Source of the DNA: CAILUG01 sp903844415
Lineage (GTDB): Bacteria; Pseudomonadota; Gammaproteobacteria; Pseudomonadales; Pseudohongiellaceae
Length of the DNA: 64,000 nt
Direction of reading: 5' to 3'
Assembly: GCA_947477655.1 (NCBI GenBank)
Contig: CANJTS010000003.1
Coordinates: 1-64,000, forward strand
Made by a program: the position numbers and the translations under genes. Position 1 is the first letter of the stretch. Each line of letters starts with the position of its first letter. Under the pieces are notes generated by a model. The model was given only the letters and a program-made list of their open reading frames with translations. It had not been told where the DNA came from and made no database searches. Shown here piece after piece: positions 8,499 through 17,983 of the stretch.

Positions 8499-9733
8499 CA
8501 ACAGATAACAACAAGAATATATGGCCTAATGTTGATACCACACGTATTCCCTATCGATTAATTCACGATGATGATATTTATCGGCAGGAACAGGCGCGAA
8601 TTTTCCAGGGTCCGGCCTGGCACTACTTGTGTTTGTCTGTCGAAGTGCCCGAGGCGGGGTGTTTCATTACTTCGTTTATTGGTGAAACTCCCATCATTGT
8701 CAGTTGCGATGACAAGGGCGAACTACACGGCTTGATTAATCGCTGCAAACACAAAGGTGCATTAGTCGCAGTGGAGAGTAGTGGTCGAGCGAGTACCTTA
8801 CGCTGTCTCTATCACGGTTGGAGTTATCACCTCAACGGTGACTTGAGGATGGTGCCGTTTGAAAAAGGCATTGAGGGTAAAGGCGGTATGCCGCCAGGGT
8901 TCAACAAGGCAGAACATGGATTAACACGCATTCAAATACAATCTTATGCGGGCGTAGTGTTTGGCACCCTGGGCACTGATGTTGAAAATCTGGAGACTTA
9001 CCTCGGGCCCGACATGCGTGCGCAATTCAATCGGGTGTTTCACAAGCCAGTAGTTGTGCTTGGTTACTATCATCAAGTGATGCACAGTAACTGGAAGCTG
9101 TACATGGAAAATGCGCGGGATGCCTACCACGCTACCATCCTTCACGCCTTTTATGCCTCATTCAAACTCAATCGTCTTACGATGGGTGGTGGACTCGTGG
9201 TGAATCACTCAGGATGGAACACGATGAATTATTCCATTGGCGCCAGTGTTCAAGACGGATATTACGACACCAATGAATTACGTTCAGTCATGGCAGATGT
9301 CGGACTAGCAGATCCCACATTGTTAAATCATAGGCTAGAATTTTCCGACGGTATCACGATAGCCATTCAGTCCATTTTTCCGACTTGTGTGCATCAGCAG
9401 ATATACAACACGCTTGCCATGCGGCAGGTGGTTCCGTTAGGGCTAAACAAGACTGAATTGCATTGGACATTTTTTGGGTATGCAGACGATGATCCCCAAT
9501 TACGTCAGTTACGGCTGCAACAAGCTAACCTTATTGGACCTGCAGGTTATGTCTCTATGGAAGATGGTGTGATTGGAGACTATGTACAAAGGGGAACAGC
9601 CGGTGACGGCGTGAACAAGTCGGCCATGTTGCAAATGGGTGGCAGCAGTGTCGAGTCAGTAACCGACAGTCGGGCAAATGAAACTACTGTGCGTGGATTC
9701 TGGCAGGGCTATCGCACTTTGATGGGGCAGTAA
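8495..9733 (+). CDS. Rieske aromatic ring-hydroxylating oxygenase, large (alpha) subunit
   Basis: The 412-residue protein has an N-terminal Rieske [2Fe-2S] domain with ligands Cys84, His86, Cys104 and His107 (CKH and CLYH, 17 residues between). The C-terminal catalytic domain carries ENARDAYHATILH, giving mononuclear-iron ligands His212 and His217 and the bridging Asp209. A later VSMEDGVIGD probably supplies the third, carboxylate ligand. Overall pattern resembles salicylate 5-hydroxylase (NagG) and anthranilate-type oxygenases more than naphthalene or biphenyl dioxygenases. It hydroxylates an aromatic ring using O2 and electrons from a ferredoxin/reductase, neither of which is encoded in the window. 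The beta subunit follows 34 bases downstream. Confidence 0.9.
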   Translation: MTTDNNKNIWPNVDTTRIPYRLIHDDDIYRQEQARIFQGPAWHYLCLSVEVPEAGCFITSFIGETPIIVSCDDKGELHGLINRCKHKGALVAVESSGRASTLRCLYHGWSYHLNGDLRMVPFEKGIEGKGGMPPGFNKAEHGLTRIQIQSYAGVVFGTLGTDVENLETYLGPDMRAQFNRVFHKPVVVLGYYHQVMHSNWKLYMENARDAYHATILHAFYASFKLNRLTMGGGLVVNHSGWNTMNYSIGASVQDGYYDTNELRSVMADVGLADPTLLNHRLEFSDGITIAIQSIFPTCVHQQIYNTLAMRQVVPLGLNKTELHWTFFGYADDDPQLRQLRLQQANLIGPAGYVSMEDGVIGDYVQRGTAGDGVNKSAMLQMGGSSVESVTDSRANETTVRGFWQGYRTLMGQ

Positions 9734-9767
9734 ATCGATGGGAGCTGGCTAGTAATATGAGATATCC

Positions 9768-10244
9768 ATGAGTGAATTAATCTTTGAAAGAAAGATCCAG
9801 CAGTTGCATAACCGGTATGTTCGTATCATTGATGATGACCAGTTGGAGCAATGGCCAGAATTGTTTTTGGCAGATGCTGAATATCAGGTCACTACCCGCG
9901 AAAATCATACTCGTGACTTGCCATTAGCACTGATGTCCTGCAAGGGCAGAGGCATGATGCTTGATCGGATAACCGGGCTCCGTAAGATCAATGTATATGA
10001 GCCGCATCGCTATAATCATCAAATCAGTGGGTTGGAAATATCAGTACAGCCCGCTGGCAGCTACCACTGTGTATCAAATTTCCTGGTTGTACGCATCATG
10101 CACACAGGAGCGAGCATGGTATTTGCTAGCGGGGTTTATCTGGATGTAGTAGTGCTGGATACTGATGGCGAATATCGCTTTGCACAACGCAAGGTCATTA
10201 CTGATTCGCGTCAGACGGATACTTTGCTGGTAATTCCACTGTAG
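9768..10244 (+). CDS. Rieske oxygenase, small (beta) subunit
   Basis: A 158-residue member of the SnoaL-like/NTF2-fold beta subunits of ring-hydroxylating oxygenases. The opening RYVRIIDDDQLEQWPELF, the YQVTTREN segment and the C-terminal FAQRKVITDS are typical. Beta subunits give structural support to an alpha3beta3 hexamer. Similarity in layout to NagH supports a salicylate- or anthranilate-like substrate for the pair. Only a weak ribosome binding site is seen. It ends the transporter/alpha/beta set, and the next gene (serC) converges on it 28 bases away without a clear terminator. Confidence 0.87.
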   Translation: MSELIFERKIQQLHNRYVRIIDDDQLEQWPELFLADAEYQVTTRENHTRDLPLALMSCKGRGMMLDRITGLRKINVYEPHRYNHQISGLEISVQPAGSYHCVSNFLVVRIMHTGASMVFASGVYLDVVVLDTDGEYRFAQRKVITDSRQTDTLLVIPL

Positions 10245-10272
10245 TAGAGCGGCCCGTCTTTATCCATCTGAA

Positions 10273-11370
10273 CTAACCCTTAGTGCGCGCAAATTCTCTC
10301 ATAAATTCTGCAAGTTTTTGACAGCCAGCTAGGGGCATAGCGTTGTATATAGAAGCACGTATGCCGCCTACCACTTTATGACCTTTCAAAGCATATAACC
10401 CGTTAGTCAAAGCCTCCTTCAGAAAAATTGTAGTCAGTTCTTCAGTGGGGAGCAAAAACGTAACATTCATTCTGGAGCGGTGCTCAGGGTGAGCAGTTCC
10501 CGTGTAGAAATTCTGGTCATCTATAACTTTATAAATTGTTTGAGCCTTGTTCTCGTTCAGTGTTTCAAGGGCAACTACACCGCCCATGTCTTTCATCCAC
10601 TGCAATACTAGGCTCATGGTGTAAATTGCAAAAGTGTTGATAGTATTGGGGAGCGAATGTGCCTTGTGATAAACGCTATAGTTGAGCAGTGAAGGCGTAC
10701 GTTCCAGCGCGTGACCAATCAGATCTTCTCTCACTATGGTCATTGCCGTTCCCGATGGCCCAAGATTTTTTTGCATACCGGCGAACACTACGCCCGTTTT
10801 GCTGAAGTCTATAGGTCGGGAAAAAATGTCGGAGGTCGCATCAATCACCAGTGGGATATCTGCCAAATCAGGCATGTGATGGTAACGCGTGCCATAGATA
10901 GTGTTGTTGCTAGTGATAAAAGCGTATGAAGTATCATCTGTTATCATGTCCCGGGTGAAAGGCGGAATGCGATCATATTGGCTGTCCTTGCTGCTGCTAG
11001 CGATCTCAATATTGCCATAACGTGCTGCTTCAACGTTTGCGAGTCGGGAAAACCATCCTGATTCACAATAAACCGCTTTGTGTGCAGGTTTGAGTCCCAG
11101 TAAATTAAGTGGTACAGCAGAAAATTGCATTTGCGCACCGCCGTGGGTGTAAAGAATTTGATAGTTGGCTGGTAGGTTAGCGATTTCACGTACCAACTCA
11201 TCACAGCGTGCTAATACCGCTTCAAATTCTTTGGAGCGATGACTTATTTCAATCAGCGACATTCCCATATTATTGAAGTCGAGAAATTCATCGCGAATTT
11301 TTTGCATAACAGGAACCGGCAGCATAGCCGGACCCGCGCAGAAGTTATAAACAGGATCAGACACATACAC
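10273..11370 (-). CDS. serC: Phosphoserine aminotransferase
   Basis: The 365-residue protein starts YNFCAGPAMLP as SerC proteins do, contains ISHRSKEF and a PLP-lysine region around FAGMQKNLGPSG, and ends normally. It converts 3-phosphohydroxypyruvate plus glutamate to phosphoserine (serine synthesis), and the same enzyme acts in pyridoxal phosphate synthesis. It is the second gene of a serA-serC pair, 52 bases after serA, a compact arrangement of two consecutive steps. Cytoplasmic. Length matches E. coli SerC. Confidence 0.95.
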   Translation of the reverse strand: MYVSDPVYNFCAGPAMLPVPVMQKIRDEFLDFNNMGMSLIEISHRSKEFEAVLARCDELVREIANLPANYQILYTHGGAQMQFSAVPLNLLGLKPAHKAVYCESGWFSRLANVEAARYGNIEIASSSKDSQYDRIPPFTRDMITDDTSYAFITSNNTIYGTRYHHMPDLADIPLVIDATSDIFSRPIDFSKTGVVFAGMQKNLGPSGTAMTIVREDLIGHALERTPSLLNYSVYHKAHSLPNTINTFAIYTMSLVLQWMKDMGGVVALETLNENKAQTIYKVIDDQNFYTGTAHPEHRSRMNVTFLLPTEELTTIFLKEALTNGLYALKGHKVVGGIRASIYNAMPLAGCQKLAEFMREFARTKG

Positions 11371-11422
11371 CTCGGTTCATGATTGGATATGGAAAGGAAT
11401 TAAAAAAATTCTGGGAGTAATA

Positions 11423-12595
11423 TTAAATCGACCACACTTTAATAACATGTTCTATCGATTTAATATCACGTAAGGTCTCAACAGAGGGCTGGCCTTCAAT
11501 ATCGATAAGATTGTAGGCAACATCGCTCCGGCTTTTGTTGAGCATGTCGATCACGTTGATATCACGTTCAGCAAGGATCGAAAGTATTTGACCCAACATG
11601 CCAGGTACATTCTGGTTAATGATGGCGATACGGTTGGTGCCTGCACTTCGCTCCAGCGCCAGATTGGGGAAGTTGACTGAGTTACGAATATTGCCGTTTT
11701 CCAGAAACTCCCGCAGTTGATCGACTGCCATCATTGCGCAATTATCCTCAGCTTCATCGGTACTAGCGCCGATGTGTGGCATGAGTATGGCTTTGGGGTG
11801 GCCCAAAATTTCCCGCGTGGGAAAATCTGTGACATAACTAGCTAACCGTCCGATGTTTAAACCTTCCAGTAACGCGTCAGTATCAACAATTGTGTCGCGA
11901 GAAAAATTTAACAATACTGCTCCGGTTTTAAAATAATTGATTATTTTGCGGTCAATTAAATTTTTAGTGTTTTCTAATGCTGGCATATGCAACGTCACGT
12001 AATCGGAACGTGAAATCAGAGAAGTCAGGTTTTCCTGTTTTTCTACTTGATTGGCCAACCGCCATGCGGAATCAACAGAGATGGCCGGATCATAACCAAG
12101 TACTTTCATTCCCAATTGAATAGCAACATCAGCGACCCTGGCCCCAATCGCGCCCAAACCCACAACGCCAATAGTTTTGCCGGCCAGTTCAGTGCCCCTG
12201 AAATGTTGTTTTTCTTTTTCGATTAGTTGTTCAAGCTCGGTAGCAGAATATTCACGCTGTATGCTGTTGACCCAGTTAACACCTTGCAGAACTCCTCGTG
12301 CTGCCATCAGCAGGCCACACACAACTAATTCCTTTACAGCGTTAGCATTTGCACCGGGAGTGTTGAAAACAACAACACCTTGGCGGGTAAAGTCTGCAAC
12401 TGGAATATTGTTGGTGCCCGCCCCAGCGCGTGCGACGGCTTTGAGGTTGCTGTTAATATGTTCAGCTCCCAGTTTATGGCTGCGTACCAGAATGGCATCC
12501 GCATTGGATACATCTGCAGCAACCAGATATTCCTGGCGCGGAAATCGCAACAAACCCTTGTCAGATATTTGATTGAAAGTTTGAATTTTATACAT
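11423..12595 (-). CDS. serA: D-3-phosphoglycerate dehydrogenase
   Basis: The start at 12595 (MYKIQTFNQISDKG) is chosen because the 35 residues before it lack family similarity; the product is 390 residues. It has the NAD-binding GVVGLGAIG motif, catalytic Arg region (LNFSRDTIVD), a HIGAST segment with the catalytic His, and a C-terminal ACT domain beginning near RIAIINQNVPGML. It catalyses the first step of serine synthesis. This is the roughly 390-residue type with one ACT domain, where serine feedback is common, although the regulatory residues cannot be judged here. It is followed by serC in the same direction and is divergent from the GIY-YIG gene. Confidence 0.92.
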   Translation of the reverse strand: MYKIQTFNQISDKGLLRFPRQEYLVAADVSNADAILVRSHKLGAEHINSNLKAVARAGAGTNNIPVADFTRQGVVVFNTPGANANAVKELVVCGLLMAARGVLQGVNWVNSIQREYSATELEQLIEKEKQHFRGTELAGKTIGVVGLGAIGARVADVAIQLGMKVLGYDPAISVDSAWRLANQVEKQENLTSLISRSDYVTLHMPALENTKNLIDRKIINYFKTGAVLLNFSRDTIVDTDALLEGLNIGRLASYVTDFPTREILGHPKAILMPHIGASTDEAEDNCAMMAVDQLREFLENGNIRNSVNFPNLALERSAGTNRIAIINQNVPGMLGQILSILAERDINVIDMLNKSRSDVAYNLIDIEGQPSVETLRDIKSIEHVIKVWSI

Positions 12596-12725
12596 CGGAT
12601 GGACTATCCAAAGTTGCGGGATGAACACCAATCGCCTTCCGTTATTGTGGCGCGGCGGGACATTTATACAGACAAATAGTGCAAATTTCCAGCAATGCAA
12701 CGCGGGTTAGTGAGGTACGGAAAAA

Positions 12726-13019
12726 TTGACAAAACAGGCGAAACAACAGCTAAAAAAACAGCCAAAATCTTGGTATGTCTACTGCATCAGAACTGCTCGC
12801 GGAGCACTGTATACGGGCATCACCACGGATACAGCACGCAGACTCAAGGAACATCAAGGCGGGCGTACAGGTGCCAAAAATTTACGAGGCAAAGGACCTT
12901 TGCAAATGGTGTACCAACAACAAGTAGCTGACCGCAGCAGTGCTGGTGTTCTGGAGGCACGTATAAAAAAACTTTCCAAAAAACAGAAGGAAATGATGGT
13001 CGCAGGCGCTTTAAATTGA
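12726..13019 (+). CDS. GIY-YIG endonuclease-like protein (UPF0213/YhbQ type)
   Basis: A 97-residue protein with the single compact GIY-YIG fold: WYVYCIRTARGALYTGIT, then RRLKEHQGG and the glutamate-containing LEARIKKL, the conserved catalytic positions. It starts with TTG at 12726, supported by a GAGG ribosome binding site ten bases upstream. YhbQ-like proteins have weak nuclease activity on DNA in some species; the biological role is unclear. It stands alone between divergent serA and proA. Confidence 0.85.
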   Translation: MTKQAKQQLKKQPKSWYVYCIRTARGALYTGITTDTARRLKEHQGGRTGAKNLRGKGPLQMVYQQQVADRSSAGVLEARIKKLSKKQKEMMVAGALN

Positions 13020-13074
13020 CCAGAGTAGCTACTACTAAAGCAAGTTTCCCTTCTGTCTGCATTGGTTAACTGCG

Positions 13075-13080
13075 TATAAT
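13075..13080 (+). promoter_or_regulatory. Candidate -10 box upstream of proA
   Basis: A perfect TATAAT lies 35 bases before the proA start. No good -35 match is visible at the expected distance, so strength is uncertain. It also overlaps the expected leader region of the whole proA-to-lipA block. Confidence 0.4.
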
Positions 13081-13115
13081 TCAATGTTATAAACGCAATC
13101 GGAATTACCCCCTTC

Positions 13116-14375
13116 ATGTCAGACATCAAACAGCAGATGCAATTGCTTGGACAACAAGCCCGAACAGCATCCAGAGTCATGGCGGCAGCCGATACGCGCA
13201 GCAAAAATGCGGCCTTGATGGCAATTGTGCAATCAATCGATTCAGCTCGTACAACGCTAGCTCTAGCCAATAACAAGGATCTTGTTGCAGGGCGTGCTAA
13301 GGGGCTGGATGCGGCAATGCTAGATCGGCTGGAATTAAGCCCCAAACGAGTCGATGCTATGGTTGCTTGTTTACAACAGGTCGCTACATTGAATGATCCG
13401 ATCGGAGAAATTACCGATATGCGTTATATGCCCAGTGGAATTCAGGTAGGCCGTATGCGAGTCCCATTGGGTGTGGTTGGAATCATTTACGAATCGCGTC
13501 CTAATGTTACCGTCGAGGCCGCCAGTCTCTGTTTAAAGTCCGGTAATGCCACCATTTTGCGCGGTGGTTCAGAAGCCATTCATTCCAACACGGCCATTGC
13601 TGCTTGCATCACACAGGGATTGCTTGCTGTCGGTTTGCCTGCTGCAGCAGTGCAAGTGGTGGCAACTACGGACAGAGCTGCTGTGCTTGAACTGATTACG
13701 ATGCCCGAATATTTGGATGTAATAGTACCCAGAGGGGGCAAAGGGCTAATTGAACACATCAGTTGCAATGCCAAGGTGCCTGTCATCAAGCATTTGGATG
13801 GAATTTGTCATGTTTATATTGATGACAGCGCAGATCCTGTTAAAGCATTTAATATTGCCTTTAATGCCAAAACTCATCGTTATGGTGTGTGTAATGCCAT
13901 GGAAACTTTACTAGTAGCAGAATCTATGGCCACTGTAATTCTGCCAAAATTATCTGCGGCCCTTATTAATGCTGGAGTTGAGATACGTGGCTGTCCACAT
14001 ACATGCAAGCTAGTGCCTGGAATCAAAAAGGCGAACCCTGAAGACTGGCACACTGAATATCTCGCGCCCATTCTTTCGATCAAGGTTGTAAGCGGCCTTG
14101 ATGCTGCAATTAACCATATTAATACTTTTGGTTCGCAGCATACTGACAGCATTGTGACTGAAGACTACGCTCGCGGTCGGCGCTTCCTGCGTGAAGTAGA
14201 TTCCAGTTCTGTCATGATCAATGCTTCTACCCGTTTTGCTGATGGATTCGAATATGGGCTGGGTGCAGAAATCGGTATTTCCACTGACAAGATTCATGCA
14301 CGTGGCCCAGTTGGTCTGGAAGGATTAACGTCGCAGAAATACATCGTGCTGGGTGATGGTCATGTGCGGGTTTAG
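13116..14375 (+). CDS. proA: Gamma-glutamyl phosphate reductase
   Basis: The 419-residue length is standard. It has the aldehyde-dehydrogenase-like fold with GVVGIIYESRPNVTVEA, LKSGNATILRGGSEA, the VPRGGKGLI segment, and the catalytic cysteine in YGVCNAMETLL. It reduces gamma-glutamyl phosphate to glutamate semialdehyde with NADPH in proline synthesis. It heads the nadD-rsfS-rlmH-mrdA-rodA run, the order seen in Pseudomonas and relatives. proB is not in the window. Confidence 0.96.
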   Translation: MSDIKQQMQLLGQQARTASRVMAAADTRSKNAALMAIVQSIDSARTTLALANNKDLVAGRAKGLDAAMLDRLELSPKRVDAMVACLQQVATLNDPIGEITDMRYMPSGIQVGRMRVPLGVVGIIYESRPNVTVEAASLCLKSGNATILRGGSEAIHSNTAIAACITQGLLAVGLPAAAVQVVATTDRAAVLELITMPEYLDVIVPRGGKGLIEHISCNAKVPVIKHLDGICHVYIDDSADPVKAFNIAFNAKTHRYGVCNAMETLLVAESMATVILPKLSAALINAGVEIRGCPHTCKLVPGIKKANPEDWHTEYLAPILSIKVVSGLDAAINHINTFGSQHTDSIVTEDYARGRRFLREVDSSSVMINASTRFADGFEYGLGAEIGISTDKIHARGPVGLEGLTSQKYIVLGDGHVRV

Positions 14376-14387
14376 GTTGCATAGCTG

Positions 14388-15044
14388 GTGCTGATCAGCA
14401 GCACCAAACGCATGGGAATCTTAGGCGGCATGTTCGACCCTGTGCATGCCGGACATCTGCAAGTTGCGATGCAAGTAAAGGAACACTGCCTGTTGGATGA
14501 AGTGAGGCTAGTGCCTTGTGGTCAGCCGGTGCATCGTGGCCTTACCATGGCTTCGGCCAGTAAGCGTATTGCAATGCTTGAATTTGCGATTCGAAATCAT
14601 GGATGGATGAAGATAGATAGTAGGGAGTGCAGCACTAACAAGTTGTCATACACTTGGAACACATTGAAGGCAATTCATAAGGAAAATCCTGAAGTAACCT
14701 TGTATTTGATGGTAGGGATGGATGCTTTTCTGTCACTACCTTCTTGGTATCGATGGCAGAAAATTTTTACACTTTCACATGTGGTGGTGGTGACCAGGCC
14801 TGGTTATGGTTTGGTAGAAGCGGATTTAGACCCGGAATTAAGGCGTGAATTTATCAATCGCAGAGTAATCAATGCGGCTGAGTGTACAAATTTTAATGCA
14901 GGTATGATTCTTTCGCTCGAGTTAACTACGCTACCTATATCTTCCACTGCAATCAGAACTATGTTGCGCAAAGGTGAAACTACTGAGCTATTTTTGCAGC
15001 AAGATGTCGCAAGTTTTATACATACACATAAACTTTATCAATAA
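14388..15044 (+). CDS. nadD: Nicotinate-nucleotide adenylyltransferase
   Basis: A 218-residue protein with the nucleotidyl-transferase motif GILGGMFDPVHAGH near the start and ISSTAIRTML near the end (the I-S-S-T-x-I-R motif). It makes deamido-NAD from nicotinate mononucleotide and ATP. A GTG at 14388 is preferred as start because an AGG lies about eleven bases upstream; the ATG at 14412 would begin right at the core motif and has no ribosome binding site. It follows proA by 12 bases. Confidence 0.94.
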   Translation: MLISSTKRMGILGGMFDPVHAGHLQVAMQVKEHCLLDEVRLVPCGQPVHRGLTMASASKRIAMLEFAIRNHGWMKIDSRECSTNKLSYTWNTLKAIHKENPEVTLYLMVGMDAFLSLPSWYRWQKIFTLSHVVVVTRPGYGLVEADLDPELRREFINRRVINAAECTNFNAGMILSLELTTLPISSTAIRTMLRKGETTELFLQQDVASFIHTHKLYQ

Positions 15045-15058
15045 TCAGGAGTCAAAAT

Positions 15059-15397
15059 TTGAAACCCGCAAAACTTCGCGATCTTGCACTGAAGGCACTG
15101 GAAGACATCAAAGGCCAGCAAATAGTAACTTTAGATATTCGCAAACAGTCTTCATTCGCTGATTACATGGTCGTAGTTACTGGCACTTCAAATCGACACG
15201 TCAAATCTCTGGCTGAAGAGGTCAGCCTGCGTTGCAAAGCTGCTGGAGCCAACGTACTCGGCATGGAAGGTCAGTTGCAATCAGAATGGATTTTGTTGGA
15301 TATGGGTGATGTGATTGTGCATGTTATGCAGGCCGCAACTCGTAAATTGTACGATCTGGAATCCTTGTGGAGTCTGAAGCCATCACCTAAAGCCTGA
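15059..15397 (+). CDS. rsfS: Ribosome silencing factor RsfS (YbeB/Iojap)
   Basis: The 112-residue protein shows the DUF143/Iojap core: TLDIRKQSSFADYMVVVTG, then GTSNRHVKSLAEEV and the WILLDMGDVIVHVM segment. It binds L14 on the large ribosomal subunit and blocks subunit joining during starvation. Translation begins at TTG 15059, directed by a CAGGAG site six to eleven bases upstream. It lies between nadD and rlmH, the conserved order in gammaproteobacteria. Confidence 0.95.
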   Translation: MKPAKLRDLALKALEDIKGQQIVTLDIRKQSSFADYMVVVTGTSNRHVKSLAEEVSLRCKAAGANVLGMEGQLQSEWILLDMGDVIVHVMQAATRKLYDLESLWSLKPSPKA

Positions 15398-15409
15398 TGT
15401 ACACCGACT

Positions 15410-15880
15410 ATGAAAATTAATCTGATATGTGTAGGAACACGCATGCCAGTGTGGGTCGAGACCGGAGTGGCTGAATACCGCAAACGTTTGCCCAAGGATT
15501 TTGAGCTGGTAATTACTGAAGTCCCTCTGGCACAGCGCAGCAAAAACAGCGATCTCGCTAGAGCACTGACCAAAGAAGGTGACGCTTGTCTGTTGGCAGT
15601 AAACCGGGCTGATTACATCATTGCACTCGATGTAAAAGGCGTGTCTCAAAGTACAGAACAACTAGCCTTGCAATTGGGAAAGTTGCGCGACACAGGGCTT
15701 GATGTTGCCATGTTGGTAGGCGGGCCGGATGGCCTTTCGCCAGCATGTTTGCAAATTGCAAGTGCACGATGGTCGTTATCGGCGCTCACGTTTCCGCACC
15801 CGATAGTAAGAGTCATCTTGGCAGAGCAGATTTATCGAGCTTGGAGCGTTCTCATTAATCACCCATATCACCGTAGTTGA
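15410..15880 (+). CDS. rlmH: 23S rRNA pseudouridine-1915 N3-methyltransferase
   Basis: A 156-residue SPOUT-class methyltransferase. The start MKINLICVGTRMPVWV, the cofactor loop LVGGPDGLSP and the end INHPYHR are diagnostic of RlmH. It methylates pseudouridine 1915 in helix 69 of 23S rRNA. It is 12 bases after rsfS. The following 152 bases up to mrdA contain no clear terminator, so read-through into mrdA is possible. Confidence 0.95.
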   Translation: MKINLICVGTRMPVWVETGVAEYRKRLPKDFELVITEVPLAQRSKNSDLARALTKEGDACLLAVNRADYIIALDVKGVSQSTEQLALQLGKLRDTGLDVAMLVGGPDGLSPACLQIASARWSLSALTFPHPIVRVILAEQIYRAWSVLINHPYHRS

Positions 15881-16032
15881 TCTATTAGAATTATCCATAA
15901 AAATTAAACAGATACTGTTAATCTCAAGGATACGGATGTAGAATTCCAACAAGTTTTTGGTGGTTAAAAAAATAAAATCTGATCTATTTTTTTTGACTAA
16001 TTCAAAATGATTTCCATCTGCTTGCAGGTTAC

Positions 16033-17970
16033 ATGACAGATCGCTACACTTTTAAAGATCACACGTTGGAACGGCAGATTTTCCTGTCGCGACTAATGAT
16101 CGCTGCTCTCACTGCGGTAATTCTTTTGTTTTTGTTGGTAGCAAGACTGGTTTATTTGCAAGTAAATCAGCACGAATATTATTCCACCAAGTCTGACGAA
16201 TATCGTATACATACCCAGGCAGTAGTCCCCAACCGTGGTTTGATTTATGATCGCAACGGTGTTCTTTTAGCAGAAAATAGACCTAGTTATACCCTCACTT
16301 TAGTTAAAGAAAATGCTGGCGATATTGCAGCAAATCTTGAATTGATAGAATCCCTTATTAGTTTTACACCTGATGATGCAGAAAAGTTTCATGCGCGTTT
16401 GAAGCGTCGCAATGTGCCTTTTTCTTCCGTACCTCTTCGTTTCAATCTCTCTGAAGAAGAAATCGCCAACATTTCTGTAAACCAATTCCTACTGCCAGGC
16501 ATCAGTATTGAAGCGCAATTGACTCGTCATTATCCGCATGCAGAATTGTTGGCCCATGCCTTAGGTTACGTGGGCAGCATATCTGAAGAAGATTTAAAAA
16601 CCCTGGACATGATGAATTACAGAGGTAGCGACCAGATCGGAAAGTTGGGTGTCGAAAAGTACTACGAAGATATTCTGCATGGCACTGTCGGGTATGAGAC
16701 TGTTGAAAAAAATGCGCGTGGTCAGATCATGAAAGTACTGTCAAGAAACGATCCGGTCCCGGGCCAGGATATTGTTCTGAATCTTGATATTAAGCTGCAG
16801 CAGGCAGCGGAAGCTGCTCTAGGTGATTTTAGGGGTGGTGTAATTGCACTAGATCCAGATACTGGGGGTGTGCTCGCCATGGTGAGCAAGCCTTCATTTG
16901 ACCCTAATCTTTTTGTCAGCGGAATAAGCAAGACTGATTATGCAAGGCTAAATGATTCTACTGAAACTCCTTTGTTTAATCGGGCTCTGGCAAGGTATTC
17001 ACCAGGCTCGACTGTCAAACCCTTTCTGGGACTAGCAGCTCTCGATAGCGGTATTCGTACCCGTGAATATCAGATTAGTGATCCAGGCCTTTTTCATCTA
17101 GAAGGAGATAGCCACATTTACCATGATTGGACCTGGTGGGTTAATAAAAGCGGTCACGAACTGGTTAATCTGGAAAAAGCAATTTATCAATCTTGTGATA
17201 TCTATTTTTTCGATCTGGCCAACGATATGGGTATAGATACCATGCACGAATTTATGTCCCGTTTTGGCTTTGGGCGCAATACTAGTGTGGATATTCCGCA
17301 AGCCAGTGCTGGCGTGCTGCCTTCCAAGCAATGGAAATTGGAAGCTCTAGGTGAACCATGGTATCCGGGAGAAACTCTCAATTCTTCAATTGGCCAAGGT
17401 TTTACCGAGGCGACACCTTTGCAGTTGGCTACTGCCACCATGTTAATTGCTAATAAGGGCAAGTGGCGCCAGCCAGCCATGCTAAAACGCTTGGGGCTGG
17501 AGTCAGCAGATATCGCTAGGAGCAGTGAGCTGTCGGATATCCAGCTGAAAAATTTCAATGATTGGGATTTCATGGCAAATGCCATGTCAGAAGTTGTACA
17601 TAAAGGAGACGGGGGTTATCGGAATACGGGCACTGCCTATCCCTACATAATAATGAACAATCCCATTTCTTATCGCATGGCTGGAAAGTCAGGTACTGCT
17701 CAAGTGGTAGGCATGGCGGCCGATTTTGACACCGCTGCAGAAGTGCCGGAGCAATACCGGGACCATGCCTTGTTCATTGCGTTTGCACCGGTGGAAAATC
17801 CCAAAATTGCAATCGCCGTATTTATCGAACATGGCGTAGGTGGTAGTGGTGTTGCCGGGCCCATTGCACGAAAGATTCTCGATGCTTATCTGACCGAAAA
17901 TGGTCAGCTTAAACCTGAATTTAAAATTGCTGCGACTCCTCCCGCGCTGCTTTCTTCCCTTCCTCCCTAA
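16033..17970 (+). CDS. mrdA: Penicillin-binding protein 2 (elongasome transpeptidase)
   Basis: A 645-residue class B penicillin-binding protein. One membrane helix lies near residues 18-40, followed by the pedestal domain (VVPNRGLIYDRNGVLLAENR) and the transpeptidase domain. The nucleophile is Ser326 in SPGSTVKPF, and the third motif is KSGTAQV. It crosslinks side-wall peptidoglycan together with the glycosyltransferase RodA, whose gene follows at once. The 13 bases between the two genes carry rodA's ribosome binding site. Confidence 0.95.
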   Translation: MTDRYTFKDHTLERQIFLSRLMIAALTAVILLFLLVARLVYLQVNQHEYYSTKSDEYRIHTQAVVPNRGLIYDRNGVLLAENRPSYTLTLVKENAGDIAANLELIESLISFTPDDAEKFHARLKRRNVPFSSVPLRFNLSEEEIANISVNQFLLPGISIEAQLTRHYPHAELLAHALGYVGSISEEDLKTLDMMNYRGSDQIGKLGVEKYYEDILHGTVGYETVEKNARGQIMKVLSRNDPVPGQDIVLNLDIKLQQAAEAALGDFRGGVIALDPDTGGVLAMVSKPSFDPNLFVSGISKTDYARLNDSTETPLFNRALARYSPGSTVKPFLGLAALDSGIRTREYQISDPGLFHLEGDSHIYHDWTWWVNKSGHELVNLEKAIYQSCDIYFFDLANDMGIDTMHEFMSRFGFGRNTSVDIPQASAGVLPSKQWKLEALGEPWYPGETLNSSIGQGFTEATPLQLATATMLIANKGKWRQPAMLKRLGLESADIARSSELSDIQLKNFNDWDFMANAMSEVVHKGDGGYRNTGTAYPYIIMNNPISYRMAGKSGTAQVVGMAADFDTAAEVPEQYRDHALFIAFAPVENPKIAIAVFIEHGVGGSGVAGPIARKILDAYLTENGQLKPEFKIAATPPALLSSLPP

Positions 17971-17983
17971 TCGGAGTCCGCTG

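Noticed and set aside
17900..17983. Upstream ATG extension of rodA
   Set aside because: It lies inside mrdA and adds a non-homologous tail; the GTG at 17984 has a good ribosome binding site and gives normal length.
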